From Rhytidiadelphus loreus (Eukaryota > Streptophyta > Bryopsida > Hypnales > Hylocomiaceae): 64,000 nucleotides of DNA. How positions within the stretch are numbered: the stretch's first letter is position 1; every line of letters begins with the position of its first letter. The translations under genes and the position numbers were made by a program. The DNA is taken from NCBI GenBank assembly GCA_947034895.1, contig OX344762.1, positions 16,534,760 to 16,598,759 on the forward strand, written 5' to 3'. Under the pieces are notes generated by a model. It worked only from the letters and a program-made list of their open reading frames with translations, was not told the origin of the DNA and searched no databases. Positions 24,159 through 35,432 of the stretch are shown one piece after another.

Positions 24159-25542
24159 TAACATTTTAAGGCTAGGGTTGAAATTTCAGACTCAATTGGA
24201 ATAATCTAAGCATAGTAAAGTGTGGATGAAGTTTAGTTATCCTCTCAAAGGCACCAACTTCATCTGGTCATAACTTCTTGTAGGAATCTCCAAATCTTTC
24301 AAGATTTAGATTTTTTTAAATGGCATGCTCTAAACTACAAATTTTGTAGGTTAGTCTTAAGCTTTAAGTTCTTTTCCATAGTGACTCCATAGCTTAAGAG
24401 TTGTTTGGAATCGTAGTGTTAATTAGAATAGTATTTTGTCATTTCTTTTAAGATTAGGAACTTAGACAAAGATCCATTGCTTGGAAGGCACAATGAACCA
24501 ACGTTAGGCATCCGTAGGAAATTATGGTAAATACTAGAACATGATTGTGCACGCTGATTTACCAAGGGTGGATAAAAAGCGTTCACATAGTCATATAGTC
24601 TATAGAGGAAATGCATATAGTAGTTAAATTTTGTTAATTTTCCAGTTTTCTATAGTATTGGTGTATTTGCAATGTTAGAACTGAGTTGTTACCAATTAAA
24701 TAGGATTTTACTATTGTTTATCATCAATAGTTGGATAGAAATGGATGAATGGGGTACAAACTATAGTGGCAGTTGGAAAATTGCCTTGTGAAGCAGGTGA
24801 AGTTCATTGTCAACAATGGTTGGAATTTAGTCTAGAAAAGAGTCCAGAGCTCTTGCAGTGGTGAGGCAAGCAGTGTATCGAATGATCGATAGTTTTTGTG
24901 TAAATTAAGTAAGTGAGGAATTTAATTTCTATTGTGCTGGTGTCTGTTTTATTTGTGTGTTGGATCAATAGATGTTAAGGAGTGGAATTAGAAAGGAATG
25001 AGAAACAATTGTAAATTTGTAATGAAATATAACATGGAGATTTGATGGAATTTGAAGTTTGTGTGTGTTGTGTTCAATTGAATTTAGTTTATTGTATGTG
25101 ATGGGTTTGGAAATGTTGAAATCAATTGTGGTGATTGAATGTGGATTTTCAGATGTGTGATGCAATTGAAATTTTTGCTATTGTGTTGTGCATGATTGAA
25201 AGTGCTGAAATTAGGTGTATCAATTGTGAATGTGTGATTGTGTTGAGTGCTGAATCTATGGATTTTATCTAGTGAGGAATTTTCTATTGTCATGACTGGG
25301 TGTGAATGCATGGCTGTATTTGGTCTTAATTGTTTTATCAATTGTGTATGGACTCGTTGCATGGCATGTGTCAATAGAGATGAGCATGATGCTATTGAGT
25401 GTTTTATAATTTGAATTGGGAGATTAATCTATAGAAATTGTGTGATTAGAAACACATGGAGAGTAAGTCTGTAGACTAAAATCCATAGAACTGGAAAATG
25501 AATGATATAAAAGTGAATCGAGAGTTGTCTAAACTGAATTGA
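24159..25542. other. Retroelement-like sequence, degraded
   Basis: TG-rich, coding-poor sequence leading up to a gag zinc knuckle on the same strand (25549). It is probably decayed gag and leader of that retroelement, but no readable domain remains. Confidence 0.3.
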
Positions 25543-25683
25543 AGGAAATGTAAATTTTGCAATCGATTGGATTATTTAGAGCTTGAGTGTAGAGATAAGA
25601 AAGAAATCACCATAGTAGAAATTAAAAGTGAAGGTTCAATTGAAGAAAAGCCAACGGGAACCAGTGCCAAAGAGAATCAATAG
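25543..25683 (+). pseudogene. Ty1/copia-type gag zinc-knuckle remnant
   Basis: RKCKFCNRLDYLELECRDKK matches the CX2CX4HX4C retroviral-type knuckle followed by basic residues, as in plant copia Gag. The histidine is replaced by tyrosine (TAT at 25573-25575), one transition from CAT. A stop lies immediately upstream (25540-25542) and another at 25681-25683, so the frame is broken. Weakly coding, acidic sequence follows to about 25870. In active elements this motif binds genomic RNA; here it is inactive. Confidence 0.6.
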
Positions 25684-26073
25684 TTGGTGAAAGGTTTATC
25701 CTGCAATGAGCATTAGGACGATGTAAAAGAATCAGTAGAAGATGCTAAACAATTGGATGAGCGAGAAGATCAATAGAGATTGCACATGGTGAGGCTGACA
25801 AGAGAGCTAGGGAATAAAGATAAATCTATGGATCAGCATACAATTGATAAGCTTTCAGCCTTGGCTTTGATTGTAATAAAAATAAGTCTATCTATTGTAT
25901 TTGTCTAAGCAGGGATTTTCCAATCCTTCAATTGTGCACAACCTTGGGTTAGTTAAATGGCTCTTAGGAATTACCTATAGAGCATCCATACCTCCTTATG
26001 ATTGAATTTTAAACTATAGGAATTTATCAATGATTCACCCATGATAAAAACCAATCTACAAAATTTCACTAAT
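25684..26073. other. Decayed retroelement tail
   Basis: Lysine- and glutamate-rich broken frames continue from the gag remnant to about 25870. The rest is unassigned up to the TTAA element. Confidence 0.3.
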
Positions 26074-26989
26074 TTAACCCCTAAAGGACCAAGGCCTTTT
26101 TTCTGCCAGAAAACACTCAAAACTGCCATACCTATAGCAAGGAGTAAAATAAATTGAAAATTGTTTTTTCCCCACATATAACCGTATTATCTTACACCTA
26201 ACTAGTATGAGAGTGTGTGGAAAAATTTCAAACTGCTTAGATTGCAAGATATCTGCGTTTAAAGTGCGAAAAACAAGTTTTTCAAGCACATTGCAAGACT
26301 AGATTTTTTGACTTTGAACATTTTTAACTTAAAACTTTTGCACTACAGAGTTTTGAGCTTTAAATCTTTATAGTTGAATATTGAGTTGAAAGTCTAGGGA
26401 AAAAAAAATTTCAAGAAAAAATTAATTATCATTCTTAAATAAATTGTTAAAAAGAAGTAGGTATGAGATAGAAGGAAAATCTAAAATATTCATATATTTT
26501 AGATGGAATTAAAATGCACTAATCCCAATGGTGAGATTGTTTTAGCAAGTAAATCAGACCATGCAAAAAAGAAAAATTTGAAAAATTTGGAAATTTGCAT
26601 TCAAAAATGAATCCTACAAGTTATTTTTTTCAAGAAGATGCTCTAACTGCCCGAAAAACAAGAATGTCCATAACTTTCTCATAACATATCCAAATGAAAT
26701 GAATAAAAGCTTTCTAGATAGACAAAAATATAATCTAAGAGAAAAAAAATCAAACTTTTGTCCATTTTTTTTGGCTGCCCGAGCTACCCGTTGTCCCCTC
26801 GTTTGAGTTTATTTGGTCATAAATATTGTTCCCAGGCACCAATTTTGAAAAAAATTATATTCCCACGAAGCTAATCAACTTTTCTACCTCAAAAAAAATT
26901 TCAAAAAATTAGGAGAAAATTTCAGCTCGTAGGTACCTGCCCAAAAACGCATTTGTCCCCCAAAGGGACAATGGTCCTTTAGGGGTTAA
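26074..26989 (-). mobile_element. Full-length TTAA-family element (916 bp)
   Basis: TTAACCCCTAAAGGACCAAGG at the left and CCTTTAGGGGTTAA at the right, TTAA at both junctions. It lies in the opposite orientation to 18477-19402: the CACTCAAAACTGCC end is at the left and GTCCCCCAAAGGGAC at the right. Confidence 0.8.
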
Positions 26990-29047
26990 TTCAAGCCATT
27001 CTACTTATGATTATTGTCTCCCTAAGAGCCTTCTTGGAACCAAAGAGGCTCTTAGGACCCCACATGAGGTTAGTATGTGTACATTACAATGCAAACAATT
27101 TACAATTTTACATCACTTGCATCCATATCAAATGAATGCGCTTTATTTGTCTCTAAATTTGATGCTTCACAATGTCGGTGACTTCATTTAATATAAAAAA
27201 TTCAAAGCCAACTTTCTTTTCATCCATCAACTTTCATCTACATTCGGGTGATTGCAAGAAACACTTGTCCTATTTCTTGTCCCCTTGCCCTTAAAATTTG
27301 TTTTTTTGCTCATAACTTTTGCATTGTTTGTCCACTTGGCATGAAATTTGGAATGAAGGTAGATGCTAAAGTTTCAGACCTTGAGTAATTTTTTAAATTT
27401 AAAAAAAATTAGTTTACTGTTTTTAATCTGCCCTCGATTGGATGTTTTCCTTGGCCATTTGGGGGGATTTAGTCCTATTTTTGACCCAAAAATACAAATT
27501 CAAAGCCACAAATTGGACATGTTGGAGGTCTACTAACATTAAAAGGGCTGACAATGAATTTTTATGAAAATAGCATCAAATTGATTGCATACATGGGGTC
27601 AAAGTGACCTTCCTTTGCACGAAAGCTATAAAGAGGGAAAAAAAAAATTTATGAATTTTTTGGTGCAATGTGAGCACACTCTTCTCTAGCAAAATGGCTT
27701 TTTTTATCGAATTTTTTTGGATTTTTTTTTAATTACTAAAAATGAAAATCTCTACAAACCCCTTTTCTGCTATTTTTTGCTTCCAGTGGCTTCTGCAGTA
27801 CTTCGTAGTAGTCCGTAGTAATGTATAGTACAACATAGTACTAAATCAACGGTGTAGATCTGCAAGTGCCTTCAATCAATAGTGTAGATTTGTCGAGGCG
27901 GTTGTGAGTGTTTCTAACTCCACCCTTAAGTCAGAAAATTGCACACAGGTTCTAGCGGCATAAGTTAGTAAATTGTAACGGTGAAATGTAAACTTAGTGT
28001 TCTTTGGCCTTCCAAGCAATTGACACTTTGTTATGTTGATTTTTACCTAATTTAAGTACTTCAAAACACTCTAATAGTTAAGAAATAAAGGTTGTTGAGG
28101 GTTAGTTAATTATGATTTAAAATTTTAGCTAAACTAAAATTTTAGCTAAACTAAATCAAAGAATACAATTTGCCATTTCCAAAATGGTAAAGCAAGTTGG
28201 ATTCTGATATTCCTAATGAAAGTTATGTGTGGATGAAATTCTTACCTAATTCTATCCTAAAAACTTCATCCGGCAACTAAAAATAGCAAATTAATGTGAA
28301 ATAAATCTAAATTTCAGGGTTGAAAGGTTAATTAAGTTATCTAATAGAGTTTTTAGAGAAAACCTAATTTTAACCTATTTTAGGATTTTTCATCCAAAAC
28401 TAGGTCAAATCTTCATCCACACTTTTATCCTTTAAATTAAAGTAATTTTAAAAGTAAAAGGTGGATTTGGAATCTTCCAAAGATTCTCTAAAAGATTATG
28501 GTTTCAAAAGATTCCCTAGTTGTGCCTTGAGAATATTCCTAATTGTTCTTTAATTAATCCTAATTCTACGTTATTACTCTAGTTTTAGTGAATTTTTAGG
28601 GTTTTAGGGTTTTTATGAGTAAAGTGATTAATTAACTTCTTGTTAAGATAAAAAGTAAAAATTTAGAACTTTTAGGTGAAAAATTTTAAATGGATGAAAA
28701 TTCCCCTTGGTTGGATGGAATTCGCTCCTCTAATAATTTTCAAGAGAATAAATAGATAAATTAGGTTTTGACTTCCCCTAATTATTCTAATATTCCCTAA
28801 GTTCCTATATTAGATTAGATTCCTTTTGAGATTCTTTTGGATGAGATTACTATTTTGTTTTCCAAATTAATTCAAAGTTAATCTAATTATTACCTTTACG
28901 ATTTTAGTTAAATTTTCAAAGGTTTTCTAACAATTTAAATTCTACTAGCTATTGGATTCTTAATGGTTAATTTTGTTAGTTTTAATTTTCTAATCTAATT
29001 TTTAAAAGAATGAAAGCAAAAGAAAAGACAAAAGATAAATTTTGAAA
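26990..29047. other. Unassigned AT-rich sequence with repeat fragments
   Basis: Holds a stray GGCTCC-array unit at 27008-27060, a stretch at 27260-27560 reminiscent of TTAA-family interiors, loose GGATGAAG modules near 28227 and 28390, and a short duplication of AAATTTTAGCTAAACTA at about 28120-28155. No coding sequence. Confidence 0.35.
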
Positions 29048-29125
29048 TCATACCTCGGTGTCAAGAATGTCCATCGTCCCGTCATCGCAAAACACCATCA
29101 TAATTGTCTCCTCGAAATTCTCCAT
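29048..29125 (-). CDS. 25-codon acidic open frame or first exon
   Basis: ATG at 29125 has A at -3 and G at +4. It is followed by a frame with markedly higher GC than its surroundings (MENFEETIMMVFCDDGTMD, then ILDTEV) and stop TGA 29050-29048. The final GAG|GTATGA also reads as a splice donor, so this may be a first coding exon. It lies downstream, on the same strand, of the LTR-like unit 30300-33144. No homology is recognised. Confidence 0.25.
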   Translation of the reverse strand: MENFEETIMMVFCDDGTMDILDTEV

Positions 29126-30049
29126 TGTCTTTCATGAATTTGAAAGAAATCTTAGTATTATTGTTTCTAAACCTATCTAAAAGTCCAAGTTTGTTAGTTT
29201 TGGCAATTTAAAACTAATCCTTTGATTTTAGGAAAATAAATTAAACGATAAATTTAATTCAATTTTCCCAAGTTTTCAATGAATAGTAGTTTTATTCGAT
29301 TGCCAAATTTTTAATAGTTATTCTATTAAATATTCCAAGATATTAGTTGTTGTTTGTTTTTATTGTTTTGGCTTATTAGGCCTAATAAAACAAATTCCCC
29401 AAACTACAAACAAACAACTAATTTGGATTTGGAATCCTAATTAATAACTAAAACCAACCGAATGAATAGTATTCTAATAAAATAATCTTAAATAATCTAA
29501 AACAATTCTATCAATGAATAGGAAAAGGAATAAAAGGATGAACGACAATCCAAATGAATAGTAAAAAGAATAAAACAATCCAAACAATTCCAACTTCAAT
29601 AGTAAGATGCCATTCAAAACAATAAAATAATCAATCAATTTAATTAGGAAGATTCTCACCTTGATCCTTCGTTCTCTTTGGCTAACTTCTTATAATCCTT
29701 CTCTTCCCTTCACTTGTTGTTTTTGATTTTAATTGTTGTTGTCAAGCTATGGTTGTTTGGAGATGCTCGTGAGGTTGGAGGTGATCCTTGGTGTTCAATT
29801 TTTCTCTAAAAAGACCAAAAAATTGTGTGCGTGGCAACAACCGCCTATGCTTGGTATTTGTTTTTTGGGTATATGATGATTCCTTACGGTTAGTTCACGG
29901 GCTGAGGCTCTGGATTATCAAGTCTTCCTTCTGGTTCCAATCGTGCAGTAAGCACTGGCTCCTCGCACAGCAGTCACTGGGCTCCCGTCGCAGCTGCCAC
30001 GTGTCGGGCCGTGGTTGGCCGGCAACCCCACCTCCGTCTGACCTTCCCG
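29126..30049. other. AT-rich sequence grading into a GC-rich flank
   Basis: 29126-29690 is unassigned and AT-rich. 29760-30049 is more GC-rich and non-repetitive and leads into the minisatellite. Open frames crossing it are not convincing. Confidence 0.3.
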
Positions 30050-30236
30050 TCGGTCCAGCTCCTCTCCGTCGTCCAGCTCCTCTCCGTCGTCCAGCTCCTC
30101 TCCGTCGTCCAGCTCCTCTCCGTCGGTCCAACTCCTCCGTCAGTCCAGCTCCTCTCCGTCGGTCCAGCTCCTTCGTCAGTCCAGCTCCTCTCCGTCGGTC
30201 CAGCTCCTTCATCAGTCCAGCTCCTCCGTTAGTCCT
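30050..30236 (+). repeat. GC-rich minisatellite (CCAGCTCCTCTCCGTCGT)
   Basis: Units of about 18-21 bp (TCCAGCTCCTCTCCGTCG with GT or GGT) are repeated, with later units alternating CCTTCGTCAG and CCTCTCCGTCGG. Unit lengths divisible by three keep frames open on both strands, so the 151- and 105-residue frames here are artefacts. Confidence 0.85.
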
Positions 30237-30680
30237 TTACTGATCATGTCTGATTACTTGAACTGCCGATTTGGCTCTCCAACCTGGCTTAACAAGCTTT
30301 TAAGCTTTGGGTAATAAACTGAGATTTTCCTTGGAAAAAAGAAACTCAACCCATAAAAAGAACTTTTCTAAAGAATTAAAGGAAGGTCAATTTTTTTTGT
30401 AAGTAGCACTCAAACCCACAAAACTACAATGAACTAGTTTCTATGGAAATTTAAAGGTAATAAATCTAGCAATTGGAAATGAAATTAAAGCAACAAAGAG
30501 TTGAAAGCAAAATACCTCCAACAAGTGCACAAGCAAAAGAGAAATCAATCTTTGAAATTTGGACCTTAAATAAGTTTCATGAGAATCTTATTCAGTTGAT
30601 TCCTTGGTTTCTAAACTTCGCCTTGCAGGTTAAATTTACGATTAGATGGTCAGTTTAAAAGTAAATTTTAACCTTTTAAA

Positions 30681-30875
30681 GTCAAAGCTCCGCCGTGCGG
30701 GAGCAACCCCAGGAAATAACTGACAACTTAAGTTTCAAGTACCCGTTTCCAGGTTTCAAAGTCAAAGCTCTGTCGTGTGGGAGCAACCCCAGGAAATAAC
30801 TGACAACTTAAGTTTCAAGTACCCGTTTCCAGGTTTCAAAGTCAAAGCTCCGCCGTGTGGGAGCAATCCCAGGAA
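30681..30875 (-). repeat. 80-bp tandem repeat in the LTR leader
   Basis: GTCAAAGCTCCGCCGTG and its variants start at exactly 30681, 30761 and 30841. The two 80-bp units are nearly identical. On the element's sense strand the motif is CACGGCGGAGCTTTGAC, the same as in the other two LTR-like units. Confidence 0.85.
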
Positions 30876-30929
30876 TAACCAGGATCCAAGGATCCAAGGA
30901 TCCAAACTAGTATTTTGAAACTTAATTCT

Positions 30930-31050
30930 TAAAGGAGGTACACATGACAGTGTTTAACCGAACATTAAAAACTAATTTCCAAAATTCAAGGCAAAGTTCT
31001 AGTTTAATCACTAAAGGAGGTACACATGACAGTGTTTAACCGAACATTAG
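30930..31050 (-). repeat. Two-copy repeat GGAGGTACACATGACAGTGT
   Basis: AAAGGAGGTACACATGACAG, with about 18 following bases, occurs twice about 82 bp apart. The inverted equivalents are at about 62441 and 62524 in the partner unit, so the duplication predates the separation of the two copies. Confidence 0.7.
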
Positions 31051-31574
31051 CAACTATTCAAACCAAACACCCGTTATACAACGAGTTTTGGCACGTGGTG
31101 ATTCTCAAAACTTTTTGGCAAAGTCCAGCCTTGCCGCTTTAAAGTTTTAAGTTCACAGACTAGTATCAATTCGCACAAATGGTTGGTTAGTATCCAAAAG
31201 AACAATAAAATCAAAGTAGAGTTTGGGCACTACTCCCACAACTCCCAAAATATCAAAGTTTTGGGACTTGAAGCCTCCAAATTCAAGAAATAAGTTAGTT
31301 AACACAAACAACACTAGAGTTAGGGGATTTCCTCTACCTAAACTCTTTGAAAAGCAAAGTTTTGGGGCTTGAAGCCTCCAAATTCAAGCAAGAAAAGGAC
31401 ACAAAGCTTTGAAGGGGCCCTCCGGACCTTCAAAATACAAGAGAGAACAAGAAAATAGAAGAAAATAGCCAAAATTTGGCTTAAAAAAGTGCTCCGACAA
31501 GTGTCAGTAGCACGACAAGAGCAACAACAAGAATGAAACAAAGAATGAGGGCCACGAACAACCTCGAGGAAGGG

Positions 31575-31583
31575 CCTTATATA
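31575..31583 (-). promoter_or_regulatory. TATA box of the minus-strand LTR-like unit
   Basis: CCTTATATA on the plus strand is TATATAAGG in element orientation. It is followed by GCCCTTC and a pyrimidine-rich leader as in the partner copy (61920). Confidence 0.55.
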
Positions 31584-33144
31584 CTTGCTCCCGGCCCCCC
31601 CCGGTAAATTGTTCGTAAAATTATCTTTACTTTCAATCTAGATATTTTGCTAAACTATCTAAACGTATTTTCAAAATAATCTTTGTTTAATGGGAAGGAA
31701 GGTTCTCAAGCGAGTTCCTTCTAGGCCCTAAATGGCCTTAGAATCTTTTCCCAAATCAAATATTTGATTTTCCCAAAGATATTTTGAAAACCTACCTAAT
31801 TAACCAAGATATTTTGTGTTTTAATCTAGGGTTAGTTCTAAATTGTCTTTCTTTAGTCCAAAAGATGGCTTCTTACGCAAGACAAGTATCTTGGGCAAAT
31901 CCAATCTTCGATTTTACAAGAGATATTTGCAAAATCAACCCAGGTTAATCCAAAATTACCTTTTAAAAGTCAAACTAAGGGCTGACCCTCTCTATCTTTT
32001 GAGGGACAACTCGAAACTGAAAACAAACTGCGCCATCGTGTTCAGAAGACCCCAATTAGCCTTAGAGACCCCTTACCCCTACCTCTCCAGCCGTTTTAAA
32101 GCGCAAATTTGAGTCACGGTAATTCAGAACAAAAGTTAAAAAGCTAACTTTTGGAGTTTGCGTCTTTTGATGAAACTGTCGGTCTTGGGTGGTTTAGAAT
32201 ATTCGTGGGAGTAAGAATTGACCCTTGAAACGCTCCGTTCGGACACCGCTAGCTCCTGGTTCGCCGGTCAATCCGCCGCCAAGTTGTAAATTCTTGTAAA
32301 ATTCGCTGTCGGTTCTAATTCTGGTAGTTGGGAATGTCGGAATGTCTTCAAACTTAACAGGGCTCTTTATTGGCACACAAAACACTATCCTAATTTTTAG
32401 TGAGATTTTACCGCAACATTAGTAATTTCTAGGAATTTACGAATGCAATTTTAAGCGGTTGACTTCCCATGGAGTCATCGTGGAGTTTTGTAAAATCCCG
32501 AAACTTTTGGGCAATCTTCTACAAGATGTCCATCAACTAAGGGCAAAACCAAATCTCCAATAAGAATGCTATTTTTAGCAATTCTTTAATAATTTCCACC
32601 CGGGGGGAAAATTATTCTTGATACCGGAGGAATCTTGGATGATCGGGCTTCTATTTGACCTCCTGGCATGCTTTGACCTAGAAAAGCACCTCTCTGTATG
32701 TTCCAATCATCATTTCCTCCATCTTGGTCTGTGAATGACTGTATTTCTCAAAATTACCTGCAAACAATAAATCTAACTCCTTCGAGTTGGATTTGAACTG
32801 ACTCTGACTAGACTCTAATTTTTAACCAGTTTGCTACATGTATACTTATAATTGTTGTATTACATGAACAAGACACTAGGACTGGTTAACTCTCAAATTC
32901 TCACATCGCTCGGAATTACTGACTTAATTACTTATTTATACTAATAAAACCTAAACTTAGTGAAAATGCAACGTTTTTCATATTTTAAGCATTTAAGGCC
33001 ATGACACACCTCTTTGGTAGGGACTTCTACCAAAACCCACAATAATTGTATTTTTATATGTTTTTTCCTATTTTTCACTTAAAAATTAACTAAAAATCGC
33101 GATAAATAAGTTCAAAGTTCCAAGTGCCAACTTGAGGGCTCACA

Positions 33145-33590
33145 GCGGTTCTAAAATGTAGTATTAATAGTATTGCATAGTACTGCCAGTCCTATGACCA
33201 AAAAACACAGTTTTGAACAAAAAACGTGAAGTGTTTCTTGCAACTACCCATTCATTTGTCATCATTTTCATCCATCCAAAGCAATGGATGAAAAAATTGA
33301 CCTACATTCAAAATTATTATTTTCTTAAAACTTCAATTCTATGTATAGAATTATTGATAATTATGAAGCCTGAAAAATTTAATAAACAAAAAAATTACTG
33401 CTCAAGTGCAATTGCTCATTGCTCAACGCTCATTGCTCCCTACTCATACTTTAGCAACCTTGCTCCCTCACATGGGCAAAGCAAGATTAGCAAGATTGGT
33501 CCGTCTTCCTAAAAATCTACAATGTCTTGCCAACATATTACAAGCTGCTTTAGATGGTATTCGTAGCATGTAGATCATAAGACATAATTT
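33145..33590. other. Unassigned, with a possible Mutator-type end
   Basis: 33400-33475 in reverse complement reads AAGGTTGCTAAAGTATGAG with GAGC repeats, recalling the TIR at 493. No partner end or target duplication was found. Confidence 0.25.
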
Positions 33591-34205
33591 TTTTTGGCAC
33601 AAGCAGATAGAGTTTTAGTTTGGTGGACAGTGAAAAAAAATACATTTCGTATCTTATAAATTGTATCTATGTGGAATTTTTTTAATTTGTGTCTTATAGA
33701 TTGTTATTTTATCTACATCAAAAACTTTGGTTCATTCCATTTGAATTAGTGATGTAAAACTTATGGACAATTTTCTTTTGCAAGCAACCAAAATTTTATT
33801 TTTCTTAAAAGATTTAATAGAATTAATTTTTTATTTCAATTTTTTGCAGTTTAAAATAAAATTTCACAAGGTTCAAATCTCGTGTTAGAATAATCTCACT
33901 ACACTAATGATGATAAATAGTGTTAGCCATACTAACTATTTTACAAATGTTATAAGTTTTTACTTTTGATGAATATTTTTACTGAGTGTATAGATCCTAA
34001 TATCATTTTAAGTGGGAGAACTTTACACCTATAGTTGGTAAAAATATTCATCAACAATAAAACCTTATAGCTCTTTTAAATCAATTAGTGTAGGTAACAC
34101 TATTTATCATCATTAGTGTATTGGGATTAGTATGTTTGAATTCTATGTTAGAGCTACTAATAGTATAGTTTTCTTTTCTATTTTGAACCTATTTCTACTT
34201 AACAA
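33591..34205 (+). mobile_element. Truncated TTAA-family element carrying a MITE
   Basis: Only the interior half is present (for example TTCATTCCATTTGAATTAGTG, then TAATCTCACT…TTGGGATTAG). The MITE 33902-34118 is inserted in it. Confidence 0.5.
33902..34118. mobile_element. MITE with TA target duplication (CACTAATGATGATAAATAG)
   Basis: Inverted ends CACTAATGATGATAAATAGT and ACTATTTATCATCATTAGTG enclose further inverted sequence and are flanked by TA (33900-33901, 34119-34120). Related TTAA copies read continuously across this point (CTCACcgTTGGGATTA), confirming an insertion. 217 bp. Confidence 0.8.
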
Positions 34206-34544
34206 TTCTTTAACCCCTAAAGTCCCATTGTCCCCTCAAGGGACAAAATGGATTTTAGGCATGCTCTTATGGTTTCAATGTTTGTTGTGATTTTCAGAAT
34301 TTTTTTCTGAAGATAGAAAAGCACATTAGCTTTCCGAAGATATCATTTTTATTTCAATTAGTGTCCGAGAGCAAAAGTTATGGCACAAAGAGTCCAAATT
34401 TTAGTTTGGTTGGCAAAAAAAATTCCTAAAAGAACTTAAAATAAAATAAAATAAGTTTTTTTTTTGTAAACAATGCATTTTTATCTACATGAAAAGCTTT
34501 TATTCATTCCATTTGGATTTGTTATGCAAAAATTATGGACAATC

Positions 34545-34766
34545 CACTACAAGAAAAAGGGGTGTTTTAAGTGTGTTTTTAAGTATAGTCCTAAAGATAA
34601 GATATTAAGCAATGATCTTTATGTAGATTTTTAGTAAAAATTTATTAAAAGTACACGTATTTTTAGTAAATTTTTACTAAAAATCTACATAAAGGTCAAC
34701 ATAAAAGTCATTACTTAATATCTTATCTCTAGGACTATACTTAAAACACCCCTTTCTTTTGTAGTG
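34545..34766. mobile_element. CACTA-type MITE with ATC target duplication
   Basis: Ends CACTACAAGAAAAAGGGGTG and CACCCCTTTCTTTTGTAGTG are inverted, with ATC at 34542-34544 and 34767-34769. The empty site is visible in related copies (GGACAATCTTGTTTATCAAG at about 38853). Internal sequence is also palindromic. 222 bp. Confidence 0.9.
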
Positions 34767-35137
34767 ATCTTATTTTTCAAGCAATTAGAGCATTTTTTTG
34801 AAAAAATAATTTGTAGGATTCATTTTTGGATTCAAATTTCACAATTTTCATATAAAAAGGTTCACAAGGTTAGATCTCTTGCTAGATCAATCTCATTGTT
34901 GGAATTAGTGTGTTTCATTTTCATCTTAGAACTATTAATAGTTTAGATTTTCCTTCAATCTTGAACCTACTTCTACTTTATAATTTTCTAATGAATGAAA
35001 ATTAAATGTGTTTTTAAAATAAAAAAATTCTTAGCACTCAACTCAATTTTTCATCATATAAAATTAGAAATTCAAAATTAGTGAAGCAAAAAATTTAAGT
35101 CAAGAAGGTTGAAAGCCAAAAAAGGTAGTTGAGCAAG

Positions 35138-35432
35138 TATGGTTGCTATTATGTGAGCCTAGGATCTTGAGTCCATGAGCATAGGAGCCTAGGCTCTTCT
35201 ATGTTATAGGCACCTTCTATAGTTATAGAATGTTTATATTATAGGTATCTATGTTGTAAGTATCTATTTTATAAGCACCTTCCATGATTATAGGATATTT
35301 ATATTTAGATGTCTATGTTGTAGGCACCTTCCAAAGTTATAGTATATATATATATTATAGACATCTCCAATAGTTGTAGAGTACCTATGTGCCTAGGCTC
35401 AAGGCTTGTAGGCTCACATACTGGCATCGTTG
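35138..35432. mobile_element. Small Mutator-like TIR element with 9-bp target duplication
   Basis: TTGAGCAAG (35129-35137) and TTGAGCACG (35433-35441) flank ends TATGGTTGCTATTATGTGAGC and the complement of CAACGATGCCAGTATGTGAGC. The interior repeats TATAGGCACCTTC-type phrases and matches 5605-5931. 295 bp, non-coding. Confidence 0.75.

Larger units (their letters stand above)
22380..24310. repeat. Recurring GGATGAAGTT … AACTTCATCC modules
   Basis: Modules of 60-100 bp occur near 22425-22500, 23365-23425, 23515-23590 and 24228-24295. Each has GGATGAAGTTT, a variable spacer, then AACTTCATCC(A/G) and TAACTTYTNGTAGGAA. Looser copies are at 28227-28270 and 28390-28425. Each module is itself an inverted repeat. 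Function and element of origin are unknown. Confidence 0.5.
30300..33144 (-). mobile_element. LTR-like unit, minus orientation (pair of 60357-63070)
   Basis: Reading on the minus strand from TGTGAGCCCTCAAGTTGGCAC (33144) it matches 60357-63070 over about 2.7 kb, with most sampled bases identical. Shared parts include a TATATAAGG promoter (31583-31575), CTTCAAAGCTTTG, GGAGGCTTCAAGCCCC and the leader repeats. A 5'-TG start and a promoter suggest a long LTR (over 2.5 kb), perhaps with leader. No reverse transcriptase or integrase was found, and the 3' limit is uncertain. Confidence 0.6.

Noticed and set aside
29788..30243. 151-codon frame and its 105-codon antisense partner
   Set aside because: Both are produced by the minisatellite, whose unit length is close to a multiple of three.
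31843..32112. 89-codon frame (MSFFSPKDGFL) conserved with 61437-61658
   Set aside because: The similarity reflects the inverted LTR-like pair. The two frames run on opposite strands of the window but lie antisense to the unit's promoter, and differences are not biased to third positions in the part I read.
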